Below, one piece after another: positions 52,046-60,274 of a DNA stretch of 64,000 nucleotides (position 1 is its first letter; each line of letters opens with the position of its first letter). A program made the translations under genes and the position numbers. The notes beneath the pieces were generated by a model that saw nothing but the letters and a program-made list of their open reading frames with translations, was not told the DNA's origin and did not search any database. This DNA comes from Rhodococcus triatomae (lineage in GTDB: Bacteria > Actinomycetota > Actinomycetes > Mycobacteriales > Mycobacteriaceae): assembly GCF_014217785.1 (NCBI RefSeq), contig NZ_CP048814.1, positions 2,294,001-2,358,000 of the forward strand, written 5' to 3'.

Positions 52046-53665
52046 GTGGATCACAAGCCCCGGTCGTCGGACACATGGGAGGACTTCGGCGCGGTCAACG
52101 AGCAGTCTCCCGCGCCGCTGGCGGAGGATCGTCGATCCGACGACGACCGGGATCTGCCCAGCCGCACCGATCCGATGGTGCGCCAGCTGTCGCGGCTGGT
52201 CGGTGGGCCGCTGGGCCGGCACGCCCTGGTCGGCCGGGAGACGTTCCTGACCCCGATGCGGGTGCTGTTGCTGCTGGGCGTCGTCTTCCTCGCGTTGGGC
52301 TGGTTCGCGAAGGCGCCGTGTATCCAGCAGGGGCCGGTCGGTGCCGACGGCGCGCTCGGCCTGGACTGGAGCGGGAGTCGCCAGTACGTGGCGATGTGCT
52401 ACTCGGACACCGTTCCGCTGTACGGCGCCGAACGGCTGGACCAGGGAGCCTTCCCGTACAAGAAGTCGTGGGAGGAGACCTCCTCGGACGGCCACGTCCA
52501 GGTGCGGTACATGGAGTATCCGGTGCTGTCCGGGCTCTACCAGTACGGCTCGATGGTGGTGGCCAAGGCGTGGGACGCGGTGCCCTGGCTGCCGGGCGCG
52601 TTGCAGGTCGTGATCTATTTCAACGTCGTCGCACTGGGGTTGTCCCTCGCCTGGCTGGTGACCCTGTGGTCCACCGCTCTCCTGGCCGGTCGCCGCGTCT
52701 GGGATGCCGCGCTGGTCGCCTGCTCACCACTGGTGATCGTGCACGCGTTCACCAACTTCGACCCGCTCGCCACGGCGTTCGCTGCCGGTGGCCTGTTGGC
52801 GTGGGCCCGGAAGCGGCCGGTCCTGGCGGGCGTGCTCCTCGGGCTCGGCGGCGCGGCGAAGCTGTACCCGCTCCTGCTGCTCGGGCCCTTGCTGGTGCTC
52901 TGTCTCCGGGTCGGCCGCGTCCGGGACTGGACGCGCACGGCGCTCGGTGCGGTCGCCGGATGGCTCGCGGTGAATCTGCCGATCGCCGTGTTGTTCCCGC
53001 GGGGTTGGGCGGAGTTCCTCCGGCTCAATTCCGAGCGTGGCGCCGACCCGGATTCGATCTACAACGTCCTCTCGTCCTTCACCGGCTGGGCGGGATTCGA
53101 CGGTCCCCTCGCACACGGTGAGGCCCCCACGATCCTCAACGCGGTGTCGTTGTTCCTGTTCGTCGGCGTGTGTCTGGGCGTCGGCTACGTCGCGTTGACC
53201 GCGCCGCAGCGGCCACGGGTGGCGCAGCTGTGCTTCCTCCTGGTCGCCGGGTTCCTGCTCACCAACAAGGTGTGGAGCCCGCAGTACTCGCTGTGGTTGG
53301 TCCCGCTCGCCGTGCTCGCCTTCCCGCACCGGCGGATCCTGTTGGCCTGGATGACGATCGACGCCCTGGTGTGGGTTCCGCGGATGTACTACTACCTCGG
53401 GGTGGGAAACAAGGGACTGCCCGAACAGTGGTTCACGGCAACGGTTCTGGTGCGCGATGTCGCGGTCGTCGCGATCTGCGTGCTGATCGTCCGCCAGATC
53501 TACCGTCCGGAACACGATCTGGTGCGCCGCGGCGGCGTCGACGATCCCGTCGGTGGTGTGCTCGACGGGGCCCGCGACAAGTTGCCCCTGTGGATGCCGG
53601 ACCGGCTGCGCCCGTACGACAGACGAGAGGACCCGGCCGACGACGACCAGCTGGCGCCCCGCTAG
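52046..53665 (+). CDS. GT87-type membrane glycosyltransferase (Rv0051-like)
   Basis: 539 residues from a GTG 9 bases after ponA1. About ten hydrophobic segments. The DUF2029/GT87 pattern includes YSDTVPLYGAERLDQGAFPY, RYMEYPVLSGLYQYGSM, and LLGLGGAAKLYPLLLLGPLL; the acidic loop after the first helix holds the likely catalytic Asp. Such enzymes use polyprenyl-phosphate mannose or arabinose to build lipoarabinomannan, lipomannan or arabinogalactan. The place between ponA and rpsF is conserved in mycobacteria. Exact donor and acceptor are unknown. Confidence 0.83.
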   Translation: MDHKPRSSDTWEDFGAVNEQSPAPLAEDRRSDDDRDLPSRTDPMVRQLSRLVGGPLGRHALVGRETFLTPMRVLLLLGVVFLALGWFAKAPCIQQGPVGADGALGLDWSGSRQYVAMCYSDTVPLYGAERLDQGAFPYKKSWEETSSDGHVQVRYMEYPVLSGLYQYGSMVVAKAWDAVPWLPGALQVVIYFNVVALGLSLAWLVTLWSTALLAGRRVWDAALVACSPLVIVHAFTNFDPLATAFAAGGLLAWARKRPVLAGVLLGLGGAAKLYPLLLLGPLLVLCLRVGRVRDWTRTALGAVAGWLAVNLPIAVLFPRGWAEFLRLNSERGADPDSIYNVLSSFTGWAGFDGPLAHGEAPTILNAVSLFLFVGVCLGVGYVALTAPQRPRVAQLCFLLVAGFLLTNKVWSPQYSLWLVPLAVLAFPHRRILLAWMTIDALVWVPRMYYYLGVGNKGLPEQWFTATVLVRDVAVVAICVLIVRQIYRPEHDLVRRGGVDDPVGGVLDGARDKLPLWMPDRLRPYDRREDPADDDQLAPR

Positions 53666-53675
53666 GAGCCGGACG

Positions 53676-55052
53676 TCAGCGGGCGGCCTCGGGCACCCCG
53701 ACGGGCACCGCGTCGTCGCCGGGGGCCGGTACCTTCGCGGGCCGGCCGGCGGGCCTGCGCGCCGCGTTCAGGAAGACGAAGAACAGCGCGACGAGCAGCG
53801 TTGCCCGACCCCACACCCCGAACTTGACCAACAGTTCGTAGACGTGGCTGTCGGTGCCCTCGACGAGCGCGCCGAAGTACTTGAACACCCCGATACCCAG
53901 TGCCAGGTCGGCGGCGAGATACGCGGCGACGAGCCCCCACGGCACCCGCAGCAGGACGAAGAACGGCAGGATCCACAGGGTGAACTGGGGCGAGTGCACT
54001 TTGTGGAACAGCAGGAAGCCGCACAGCATCGCGGCGCCGACATTGATCCACGGGAAGGTGCCCTCGTGCTGGAAGCGCCGCCAGCCCAGGTGCGCGGCCA
54101 GCGCGATCGCGGCGAGGACGAGCAGCGGCGACAGTACCCCGACGGTCTGGTCGAACGCCGGGGTCGTCGAGTTGTCCGGCGACGGCCCGAACATCGGCAG
54201 CAGGCCCCAGTACCAGATCGAGTTCGTGGTGAGGTCGGCGAGCCGGTTCTGCTGGAACGTGATCGAGGCACGCCAGCCGTCGTAGGAGATCAACGCGAAC
54301 GGAAGGTTCACCGCGATCACCGTGACGACCGCGGACGCGACCACGAGGAGTGCGCCGCGGACGTCGTAGCGGCGCGGGCCGTCGGCTCCGCTGCTCGGCC
54401 GTCCGTGCGCGAGCACGTACAGCGCCAGCGGCAGCACGAACAGGCCGGGATAGATCTTGAGGCAGAAACCGACCGCGAGCAGCGCCGCGGCGAGGATGGC
54501 CCGGGTCCGGAGCGGGATCCGCTCATAGGACATCAGGAAGATGGCGCCGACGACCGTGGCCACCACCGGGAGTTCCCAGTTGTGGAACGCGTACAGCACC
54601 AGCGGCGGCGTCGCGGACCAGAGCAGCGCCCACTTGCCGGCCATGCGGCCGAGCATCCACGCGGTGAGGAGTCCGAACGGCGCCAGCAGCAGCGCGGACT
54701 GCAGCAGGAACTGGGCGTCCGTGTGTGCTCCGACGGCCGCCAGCCACATCAGGACGCCGCTGAGTACCGGGTACTCGACGGTGCCGCCGGTGAGCAGGCC
54801 GTCGGCGTCGATGCCTCCGGAGACGTACGGGAACAGGTGCTGATCGATGCCACGACCCAGCCACAGGAGCTGGATGTCGGAGTAGCAGACCTGGGTGTCC
54901 TTGATGCGATCGAAGACGAGGCTGCGACCGGCGTCGTCGAACGGTGCGCCGGCGCACCGGGCCTTGTTGAGGTACCCGGCCAGGAGGGAGAGCCCGCACA
55001 ACCCGACGACGAGCGCCATCACCGGCGCGCTCGTCTTCCGGTCGAGTCGCAT
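53676..55052 (-). CDS. GT87-type membrane glycosyltransferase, convergent paralogue
   Basis: 458 residues from the chosen ATG at 55052 (MRLDRKTSAPVMALVV); a longer frame starts at 55100. It has about ten membrane segments and the same landmarks as its neighbour: VCYSDIQLLWLGRGIDQHLF, GTVEYPVLSGVLMWL, VGFCLKIYPGLFVLPLALYV. Faces the previous gene with only 10 bases between stops. The two are paralogues and probably add sugars to the same envelope polymer at different points; this is inference. Confidence 0.82.
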   Translation of the reverse strand: MRLDRKTSAPVMALVVGLCGLSLLAGYLNKARCAGAPFDDAGRSLVFDRIKDTQVCYSDIQLLWLGRGIDQHLFPYVSGGIDADGLLTGGTVEYPVLSGVLMWLAAVGAHTDAQFLLQSALLLAPFGLLTAWMLGRMAGKWALLWSATPPLVLYAFHNWELPVVATVVGAIFLMSYERIPLRTRAILAAALLAVGFCLKIYPGLFVLPLALYVLAHGRPSSGADGPRRYDVRGALLVVASAVVTVIAVNLPFALISYDGWRASITFQQNRLADLTTNSIWYWGLLPMFGPSPDNSTTPAFDQTVGVLSPLLVLAAIALAAHLGWRRFQHEGTFPWINVGAAMLCGFLLFHKVHSPQFTLWILPFFVLLRVPWGLVAAYLAADLALGIGVFKYFGALVEGTDSHVYELLVKFGVWGRATLLVALFFVFLNAARRPAGRPAKVPAPGDDAVPVGVPEAAR

Positions 55053-55214
55053 ACTGTCCAGCCTAGGGGCCGCGGCGGCGTCGTGGGAGGTCGACCGCAC
55101 GTGATCCGCGCCCCGCTCCCTCCTGGGCCGGCCGCGAACCTCCCGGTGGGCTCGATTTCGCTGGTCAGACCGCCTCGTGTAGCCTTGACGGGTTGCTGAC
55201 GCAACGACCCTCCT

Positions 55215-55233
55215 GCCACGGACCGTCCGTGGC
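55215..55233 (+). promoter_or_regulatory. Leader hairpin upstream of rpsF (S6:S18-type)
   Basis: GCCACGGAC and GTCCGTGGC flank a single C, giving a tight stem-loop whose loop displays ACCGT. It lies 33 bases before rpsF. Leaders that bind the S6:S18 complex in other bacteria present a CCG in or next to a hairpin loop, and both proteins are encoded in this operon, so feedback control is likely. Confidence 0.5.
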
Positions 55234-55266
55234 CGTTCTTCAGTCCACAGGAGGTGATGAGGTCTA

Positions 55267-55554
<288 letters not shown>

Positions 55555-55641
55555 TTCCGTTGGTGCCGAGTTTCACCCGGCTGTCACTGACACGCCCTAC
55601 TCTCGGTGCCAATCGACTCCACACACTGCAGGAGGAACCAC

Positions 55642-56169
55642 ATGGCAGGCGACACCGTCATCACCGTCGTTGGAAATCTGACGGCTGATCCGGAACTGCG
55701 CTTCACCCCCGCGGGTGCGGCGGTTGCGAACTTCACGGTCGCATCCACCCCCCGCATGTTCGACCGTCAGACCAACGAGTGGAAAGACGGCGAGGCCCTC
55801 TTCTTGCGCTGCAACATCTGGCGCGAGGCGGCCGAGAACGTGGCCGAGAGCCTCACCCGCGGATCACGCGTGATCGTGCAGGGTCGGCTCAAGCAGCGTT
55901 CGTACGAGACGCGTGAGGGTGAGAAGCGCACTGTCGTCGAGCTCGAGGTCGACGAGATCGGCCCTTCGCTCCGCTACGCGACGGCCAAGGTGAACAAGGC
56001 CAATCGCAGTGGCGGCGGCGGTGGAGGTTTCTCCGGCGGATCGGGCGGCGGGCGCCCGCAGCAGCAGGCAGCCGGCGGATTCGCGGGAGACGACCCGTGG
56101 GGCAGTGCCCCGCAGGCGTCGGGCTCCTTCGGTGGCGGCGGCGCTGCGAACGACGAGCCCCCGTTCTGA
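55642..56169 (+). CDS. ssb: Single-stranded DNA-binding protein
   Basis: 175 residues from an ATG preceded by AGGAGGAA. The OB-fold (1-110) shows [40 protein letters not shown] and [21 protein letters not shown] Gly-rich, Gln-containing linker leads to the acidic tip ANDEPPF, the form of the DxDDxPF tail that recruits repair and replication proteins. Main housekeeping SSB, here between rpsF and rpsR. Confidence 0.97.
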   Translation: MAGDTVITVVGNLTADPELRFTPAGAAVANFTVASTPRMFDRQTNEWKDGEALFLRCNIWREAAENVAESLTRGSRVIVQGRLKQRSYETREGEKRTVVELEVDEIGPSLRYATAKVNKANRSGGGGGGFSGGSGGGRPQQQAAGGFAGDDPWGSAPQASGSFGGGGAANDEPPF

Positions 56170-56207
56170 TCCGTACCTGATCGGAACATCCAGGAAAGAG
56201 CACACAC

Positions 56208-56450
56208 ATGCCGAAGCCGCAGCTACGCGACAAGGTAATCAAGAAAAAGGTCTGCACCTTCTGCAAGGAGAAGGACACGCAGATCGACTACAAGGACACG
56301 ACGCTGCTGCGCAAGTACGTCAGCGACCGCGGAAAGATCCGTGCCCGTCGTGTCACCGGCAACTGCGTCCAGCATCAGCGCGACGTTGCCATGGCCGTCA
56401 AGAACTCTCGTGAGGTTGCGCTGCTGCCTTACGCCACCTCGGCTCGCTAA
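56208..56450 (+). CDS. rpsR: 30S ribosomal protein S18, zinc-binding form
   Basis: 80 residues. [20 protein letters not shown] and the end [20 protein letters not shown] identify S18. Cys16, Cys19 and Cys53 with His56 form the metal site of the C+ type, as opposed to the zinc-free paralogue made by actinobacteria in zinc starvation. GGAAAGAG lies upstream. Partner of S6 in ribosome assembly and in leader binding. Confidence 0.97.
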   Translation: MPKPQLRDKVIKKKVCTFCKEKDTQIDYKDTTLLRKYVSDRGKIRARRVTGNCVQHQRDVAMAVKNSREVALLPYATSAR

Positions 56451-56468
56451 GGAAAGGGCGGAACAGAC

Positions 56469-56924
56469 ATGAAGCTGATTCTCACCGCTGACGTCGAACA
56501 CCTCGGTGCGCCTGGCGACACCGTGGAGGTCAAGGACGGCTACGGCCGCAACTACCTGCTGCCCCGCGGCCTGGCGATCGTCGCCACCCGCGGAGCCCAG
56601 AAGCAGGTCGAGGGCATTCGTCGTGCCCAGGAGGCTCGCGCCGTGCGTGGCCTCGACCATGCCAACGAGCTCAAGGCCGCCATCGAGCGCCTCGAGTCCG
56701 TGTCGCTGTCGGTGAAGACCGCCGGCGACAGCGGCAAGCTGTTCGGTTCGGTCACCGCGGCCGATGTCGCCGGTGCCGTCAAGGCTGCCGGTGGCCCGGT
56801 CGTCGACAAGCGCAGCATCGAGCTGCCGAAGGCTCACATCAAGGCGACGGGCAAGCATGCCGTCGTCGTGAACCTGCACCCCGACGTGGTTGCGAAGTTC
56901 ACTCTGGACGTCGTTTCCGCCTAG
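56469..56924 (+). CDS. rplI: 50S ribosomal protein L9
   Basis: 151 residues. The N-terminal domain [20 protein letters not shown] with [20 protein letters not shown] is diagnostic, followed by the long connecting helix (about 42-75) and the C-terminal RNA-binding domain ending [12 protein letters not shown]. Last gene of the operon, followed by a strong hairpin. Confidence 0.97.
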   Translation: MKLILTADVEHLGAPGDTVEVKDGYGRNYLLPRGLAIVATRGAQKQVEGIRRAQEARAVRGLDHANELKAAIERLESVSLSVKTAGDSGKLFGSVTAADVAGAVKAAGGPVVDKRSIELPKAHIKATGKHAVVVNLHPDVVAKFTLDVVSA

Positions 56925-56944
56925 TCGGAACCGTCGGACACATC

Positions 56945-56980
56945 ACTGCGCCCCGCACCGTTGCCGGTGCGGGGCGCAGT
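56945..56980 (+). terminator. Terminator after rplI
   Basis: Two perfect 16-bp arms (56945-56960 and 56965-56980, core GCCCCGCACCG) flank a TTGC tetraloop, 20 bases after the rplI stop. It is followed by a short T-containing stretch, close to a classical intrinsic terminator. Confidence 0.85.
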
Positions 56981-57488
56981 CGTGTTCACCCTGTGATACC
57001 CGTTCTCCAGGCCGCGCAAACCCCACTTCGCAGCGTCACTGGAAGTTAACGGGCAATTCCACCTGTCTGTGACCCACATCATATCCGTTCGTGGGCGCCG
57101 GCGGGCCAACACGCCCGAGTGGGGATAGTCGAAGACACGCCGAAGAACTTTCCTTCCACAGCATGTGAGCTGTAGAAATGCGCTCTGAACTGGCAATTTG
57201 GGAATGTGACGTGTGTTTATCCTCAGGTTATCCCCATGGGGTGCACATGTGGTCCCAGCACTTTCCCCAATCCATCCACAGCTGTGTGCACAACTCGGTT
57301 TGAACCGGCCGCAGCTAATCCCTAACGTCTGTGCGACGCCTCTCTCGAGACGGTGGCCGGACGCCCGCGCGTCCCCGCCGGATATGTCGGGGGTGGCGCG
57401 TACAAAGGGTGCATCGAGGCGATGCAGTCTCCCGCGGCCGTGAGTTCCGGCGACCGTGCGGCGGTGATGATGGGGAAGGTCGGGTCGA
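56981..57488. other. Long intergenic region between rplI terminator and dnaB
   Basis: About 500 bases without a convincing gene. Its middle (57190-57300) is richer in A and T than its surroundings and contains DnaA-box-like motifs, listed separately. The part from about 57320 to 57488 is GC-rich and may hold an extended 5' leader of dnaB; no clear promoter stands out. Confidence 0.6.
57217..57293. promoter_or_regulatory. Cluster of DnaA-box-like motifs upstream of dnaB
   Basis: TTATCCTCA (57217-57225) and TTATCCCCA (57228-57236) each match TTATCCACA at 8 of 9 positions and start 11 bases apart, on the same face of the helix. CCATCCACA (57272-57280) and, inverted, TGTGCACAA (57285-57293) match at 7 of 9. 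A DnaA-binding role at this place is inferred. Confidence 0.45.
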
Positions 57489-58874
57489 GTGGCGGTTGTA
57501 GACGATCGGGGTCACTCGGAGTACGCGCCCGAGCCGGATTCCGGTGAGGAGTTCGGCCGGCAGCCTCCGAACGACATGGCGGCCGAGCAGTCGGTGCTCG
57601 GCGGCATGCTGCTGAGCAAGGACGCCATCGCGGACGTCCTCGAGGTGCTGCGGCCCGGGGATTTCTACCGTCCCGCCCACCAGTCGGTGTACGACGCAGT
57701 TCTGGATCTCTACAGCCGCGGCGAGCCGGCGGACCCGGTCACCGTGTCCGCGGAGCTCGATCGTCGCGGCGAGCTCCGCCGCATCGGCGGTGCCCCCTAT
57801 CTGGTCACGCTGACGCAGACGGTGCCGACGGCGGCCAACGCCGGCTACTACGCCGAGATCGTGGCGGAGAAGGCCATCCTGCGCCGTCTGGTCGACGCGG
57901 GTACCCGCATCGTCCAGTACGGCTACACGGGCGCCGACGGCCAGGACGTCGCCGAGGTGGTGGACCGGGCGCAGGCGGAGATCTTCGAGGTCACCGAGCG
58001 CCGCACCACCGAGGACTTCGTTCCGCTGGAGGAGCTGCTGCAGCCGACGATGGACGAGATCGACTCCATCGCCAGCCGCGGCGGCATCTCCCTCGGCGTG
58101 CCCACCGGTTTCGCGGAGCTCGACGAGGTCACCAACGGCCTCCATCCGGGGCAGATGATCATCGTCGCGGCGAGACCTGGTGTGGGCAAATCCACGCTGG
58201 GAATGGACTTCTTGCGTTCCTGCTCGGTCAAACACGGCATGGCCAGCGTCATGTTCTCGCTCGAGATGGGCAAGACAGAGATCGTCATGCGATTACTATC
58301 TGCCGAGGCGAAAATCAAACTGGGCGATATGCGTTCGGGTCGTATGTCGGACGACGACTGGACCAAGCTGGCGCGCCGGATGAGCGAGATCAGCGAGGCG
58401 CCGCTGTACATCGACGACTCGCCCAACCTGACGATGATGGAAATCCGCGCCAAGGCAAGGCGTTTGAAACAGAAGCACGACATCAAACTGATCGTCGTGG
58501 ACTACCTGCAGCTGATGACGTCCGGCAAGAAGGTCGAGTCACGTCAGCAGGAGGTCTCCGAATTCTCGCGTAGCCTCAAGCTTCTCGCGAAGGAACTCGA
58601 GGTTCCGGTGGTGGCGATCTGTCAGCTCAACCGTGGCCCGGAGCAGCGCACCGACAAGAAGCCGATGGTGTCTGACCTGCGTGAGTCCGGCTCCCTCGAG
58701 CAGGACGCCGACATGGTCATCCTGCTGCACCGCCCAGATGCGTTCGAGCGGGACGACCCCCGCGGCGGCGAGGCCGACCTGATTCTCGGCAAGCACCGTA
58801 ACGGGCCCACCGCGACCATCACCGTGGCGCACCAGCTGCATCTGTCGAAGTTCGTGGACATGGCGCGGGGCTGA
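57489..58874 (+). CDS. dnaB: Replicative DNA helicase DnaB, intein-free
   Basis: 461 residues from a GTG at 57489. The N-terminal primase-binding domain is PPNDMAAEQSVLGGMLLSKD and on. The RecA-like motor has Walker A ARPGVGKSTLGMD, then MFSLEMGKTEIVMRLL, Walker B LIVVDYLQLM, and the arginine-finger region LRESGSLEQDADMVILLHRP. Unwinds DNA at the replication fork as a hexamer. Length and the continuous Walker A region show that there is no intein, unlike dnaB in M. tuberculosis. Confidence 0.97.
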   Translation: MAVVDDRGHSEYAPEPDSGEEFGRQPPNDMAAEQSVLGGMLLSKDAIADVLEVLRPGDFYRPAHQSVYDAVLDLYSRGEPADPVTVSAELDRRGELRRIGGAPYLVTLTQTVPTAANAGYYAEIVAEKAILRRLVDAGTRIVQYGYTGADGQDVAEVVDRAQAEIFEVTERRTTEDFVPLEELLQPTMDEIDSIASRGGISLGVPTGFAELDEVTNGLHPGQMIIVAARPGVGKSTLGMDFLRSCSVKHGMASVMFSLEMGKTEIVMRLLSAEAKIKLGDMRSGRMSDDDWTKLARRMSEISEAPLYIDDSPNLTMMEIRAKARRLKQKHDIKLIVVDYLQLMTSGKKVESRQQEVSEFSRSLKLLAKELEVPVVAICQLNRGPEQRTDKKPMVSDLRESGSLEQDADMVILLHRPDAFERDDPRGGEADLILGKHRNGPTATITVAHQLHLSKFVDMARG

Positions 58875-59065
58875 TCCGGTAGACACCGCGAACAAGGCTG
58901 GCACGTGAGGTCGGAGAGGCGTCCGAAGGTCTCGCCACCCGGATTCGCGCAGGCTGCAGTCATGCGCGAACGGTGCACACTGCGCGGATCGTAGGGAAGG
59001 TGCGCGCAATCCCGCGAGCGCACCCTCTGCCCGGGCGATCCGACGAGCGACGGCAGAAGACGCAC

Positions 59066-59095
59066 CTGCCCGGGACGCCGAAGCATCCCGGGCAG
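59066..59095 (-). terminator. Hairpin downstream of the transporter remnant
   Basis: CTGCCCGGG (59066-59074) pairs with CCCGGGCAG (59087-59095) around 12 bases, 18 bases past the stop of the minus-strand remnant. It also faces dnaB, so it may serve both directions. Confidence 0.5.
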
Positions 59096-59112
59096 CTGCA
59101 GGATTCCGGTTA

Positions 59113-59592
59113 CTACCCGGCGGAGATCGCGTCCCCGTCGGGCCCCGCATCGGGCGGGTACGCCCCGTTCGCGTACGGGTTGTACTCGTTGCTGAAAAGA
59201 TCCACGGGTTCGACCGCACCTTCGTCCTGAATACCGAGACGGACGCTCTGATCGATCCAGATCCCGAAGTCCTCGGCAGCGATGGGACCGCCCGGCTCGG
59301 GCACACCCGCGCTCCTCCACTGAAGTACGAACTCGGTGTCCTCGTTCCGGCCACGTGCCTCGATGACGGTGACGAATCGATCGATCACCTCCGCCCGAGG
59401 CGTCGTCTGCGTCCACCGGATTGCTCGCGCCGTTCCCTGGACGAAGTCGGCCACCTCCTCGGGATGCTTCGCGATGAAGTCGTCGCGAAAGACGAGTGCG
59501 CTGTAGGAGAGCGGGCCGGTGAGGTCGACGTCGGTGAACAACGGCCGGAGTCCACCGCGGGCGAGCGCCGCGGACGCTACTGTGCCCCTGGA
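59113..59592 (-). pseudogene. 5'-truncated NitT/TauT-type substrate-binding protein
   Basis: The open frame reads EWTPVDPSSRGTVASAALAR, continuing GGLRPLFTDVDLTGPLSYSA, LVFRDDFIAKHPEEVADFVQ and ending in a normal stop. This is the C-terminal lobe of an aliphatic sulfonate/nitrate/taurine-type binding protein (NMT1/SsuA fold). The N-terminal lobe and signal peptide are missing: an in-frame stop lies just upstream and no ATPase or permease gene is near. It is a relic of a deleted transport operon. Confidence 0.7.
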
Positions 59593-59645
59593 GGATGGGT
59601 CGACTGGAGTCCATTCTCACCATGCGAAAAATGCTCAGCCTGAAC

Positions 59646-60218
59646 TTATTCGGTGCGCACCCGTGCCACGCTCGGTCCTCGCCCGATACGAGCCGAGGCG
59701 AGGTGCATGGCGGGGAGGATCTGGCGCACCGTCGCATCGGTCAAACGCCGGCGTCGCGCCCGCACCCCGAGAGCACCCCAGGGCACACGCGTCTCGTCGA
59801 ACACCGGCACTGCGAGGCCGAGTATCGACGAATCGGACGCATCGGGGACGGATGCGAAGCCGCGGCGACGGATCTGCTCGAGCTCTGCGCGGTCGGACAA
59901 CGCCGGGTGTGTACTCGACGAGAACGCCGGCATCACCTGGCCCATCACGCTGCTTTCGACCGGTTGTCGCGCGGGCGGAACCTGGACCTCGCAGAAGTTC
60001 TCCGGGGGCCGGGCCGACAGGAGCGTGAACACTTCTCCCGACCGCACCACACCCGGACTCGTCGTGATGCTGATACCCGCCGCGAGGGAGGAGACCGGAA
60101 GGCCGGTACGCGCCGCGAGGGAGGAGACCGGAAGGTCGGTGGCGCCGTCGTCGAAACACGCCAGTACCGCCACCGCGCGGGACCCGGACCTGGCTTCACT
60201 CGACGGATTGTTCGCCAT
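59646..60218 (-). CDS. IclR-family regulator with a damaged DNA-binding domain
   Basis: 190 residues, against about 250 for IclR proteins. The opening SGSRAVAVLACFDDGATDLP and SSLAARTGLP resembles the first helices of the winged domain. The recognition helix and wing are absent, replaced by an 11-residue tandem duplication (TGLPVSSLAAR, TGLPVSSLAAG). The effector domain is recognisable from FTLLSARPPENFCEVQ to LTDATVRQILPAMHLAS. It is unlikely to bind DNA normally. With the truncated binding protein next to it, this looks like a locus in decay. Confidence 0.6.
   Translation of the reverse strand: MANNPSSEARSGSRAVAVLACFDDGATDLPVSSLAARTGLPVSSLAAGISITTSPGVVRSGEVFTLLSARPPENFCEVQVPPARQPVESSVMGQVMPAFSSSTHPALSDRAELEQIRRRGFASVPDASDSSILGLAVPVFDETRVPWGALGVRARRRRLTDATVRQILPAMHLASARIGRGPSVARVRTE
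60077..60139. repeat. 33-bp in-frame tandem duplication in the IclR gene
   Basis: Units 60077-60109 and 60110-60139 differ at one base over the 30 shared positions. The period of 33 keeps the reading frame and duplicates 11 codons exactly where the helix-turn-helix should continue. Confidence 0.8.
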
Positions 60219-60274
60219 GACCTCGTGCCTCCCATCGCCCGACCGACGCGGCCCGGTAATCGTGATCAGAACTC

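Noticed and set aside
57217-57293. Chromosomal replication origin.
   Set aside because: dnaA, dnaN and rpmH are not adjacent and only four imperfect boxes are present; kept only as a DnaA-box-like cluster.
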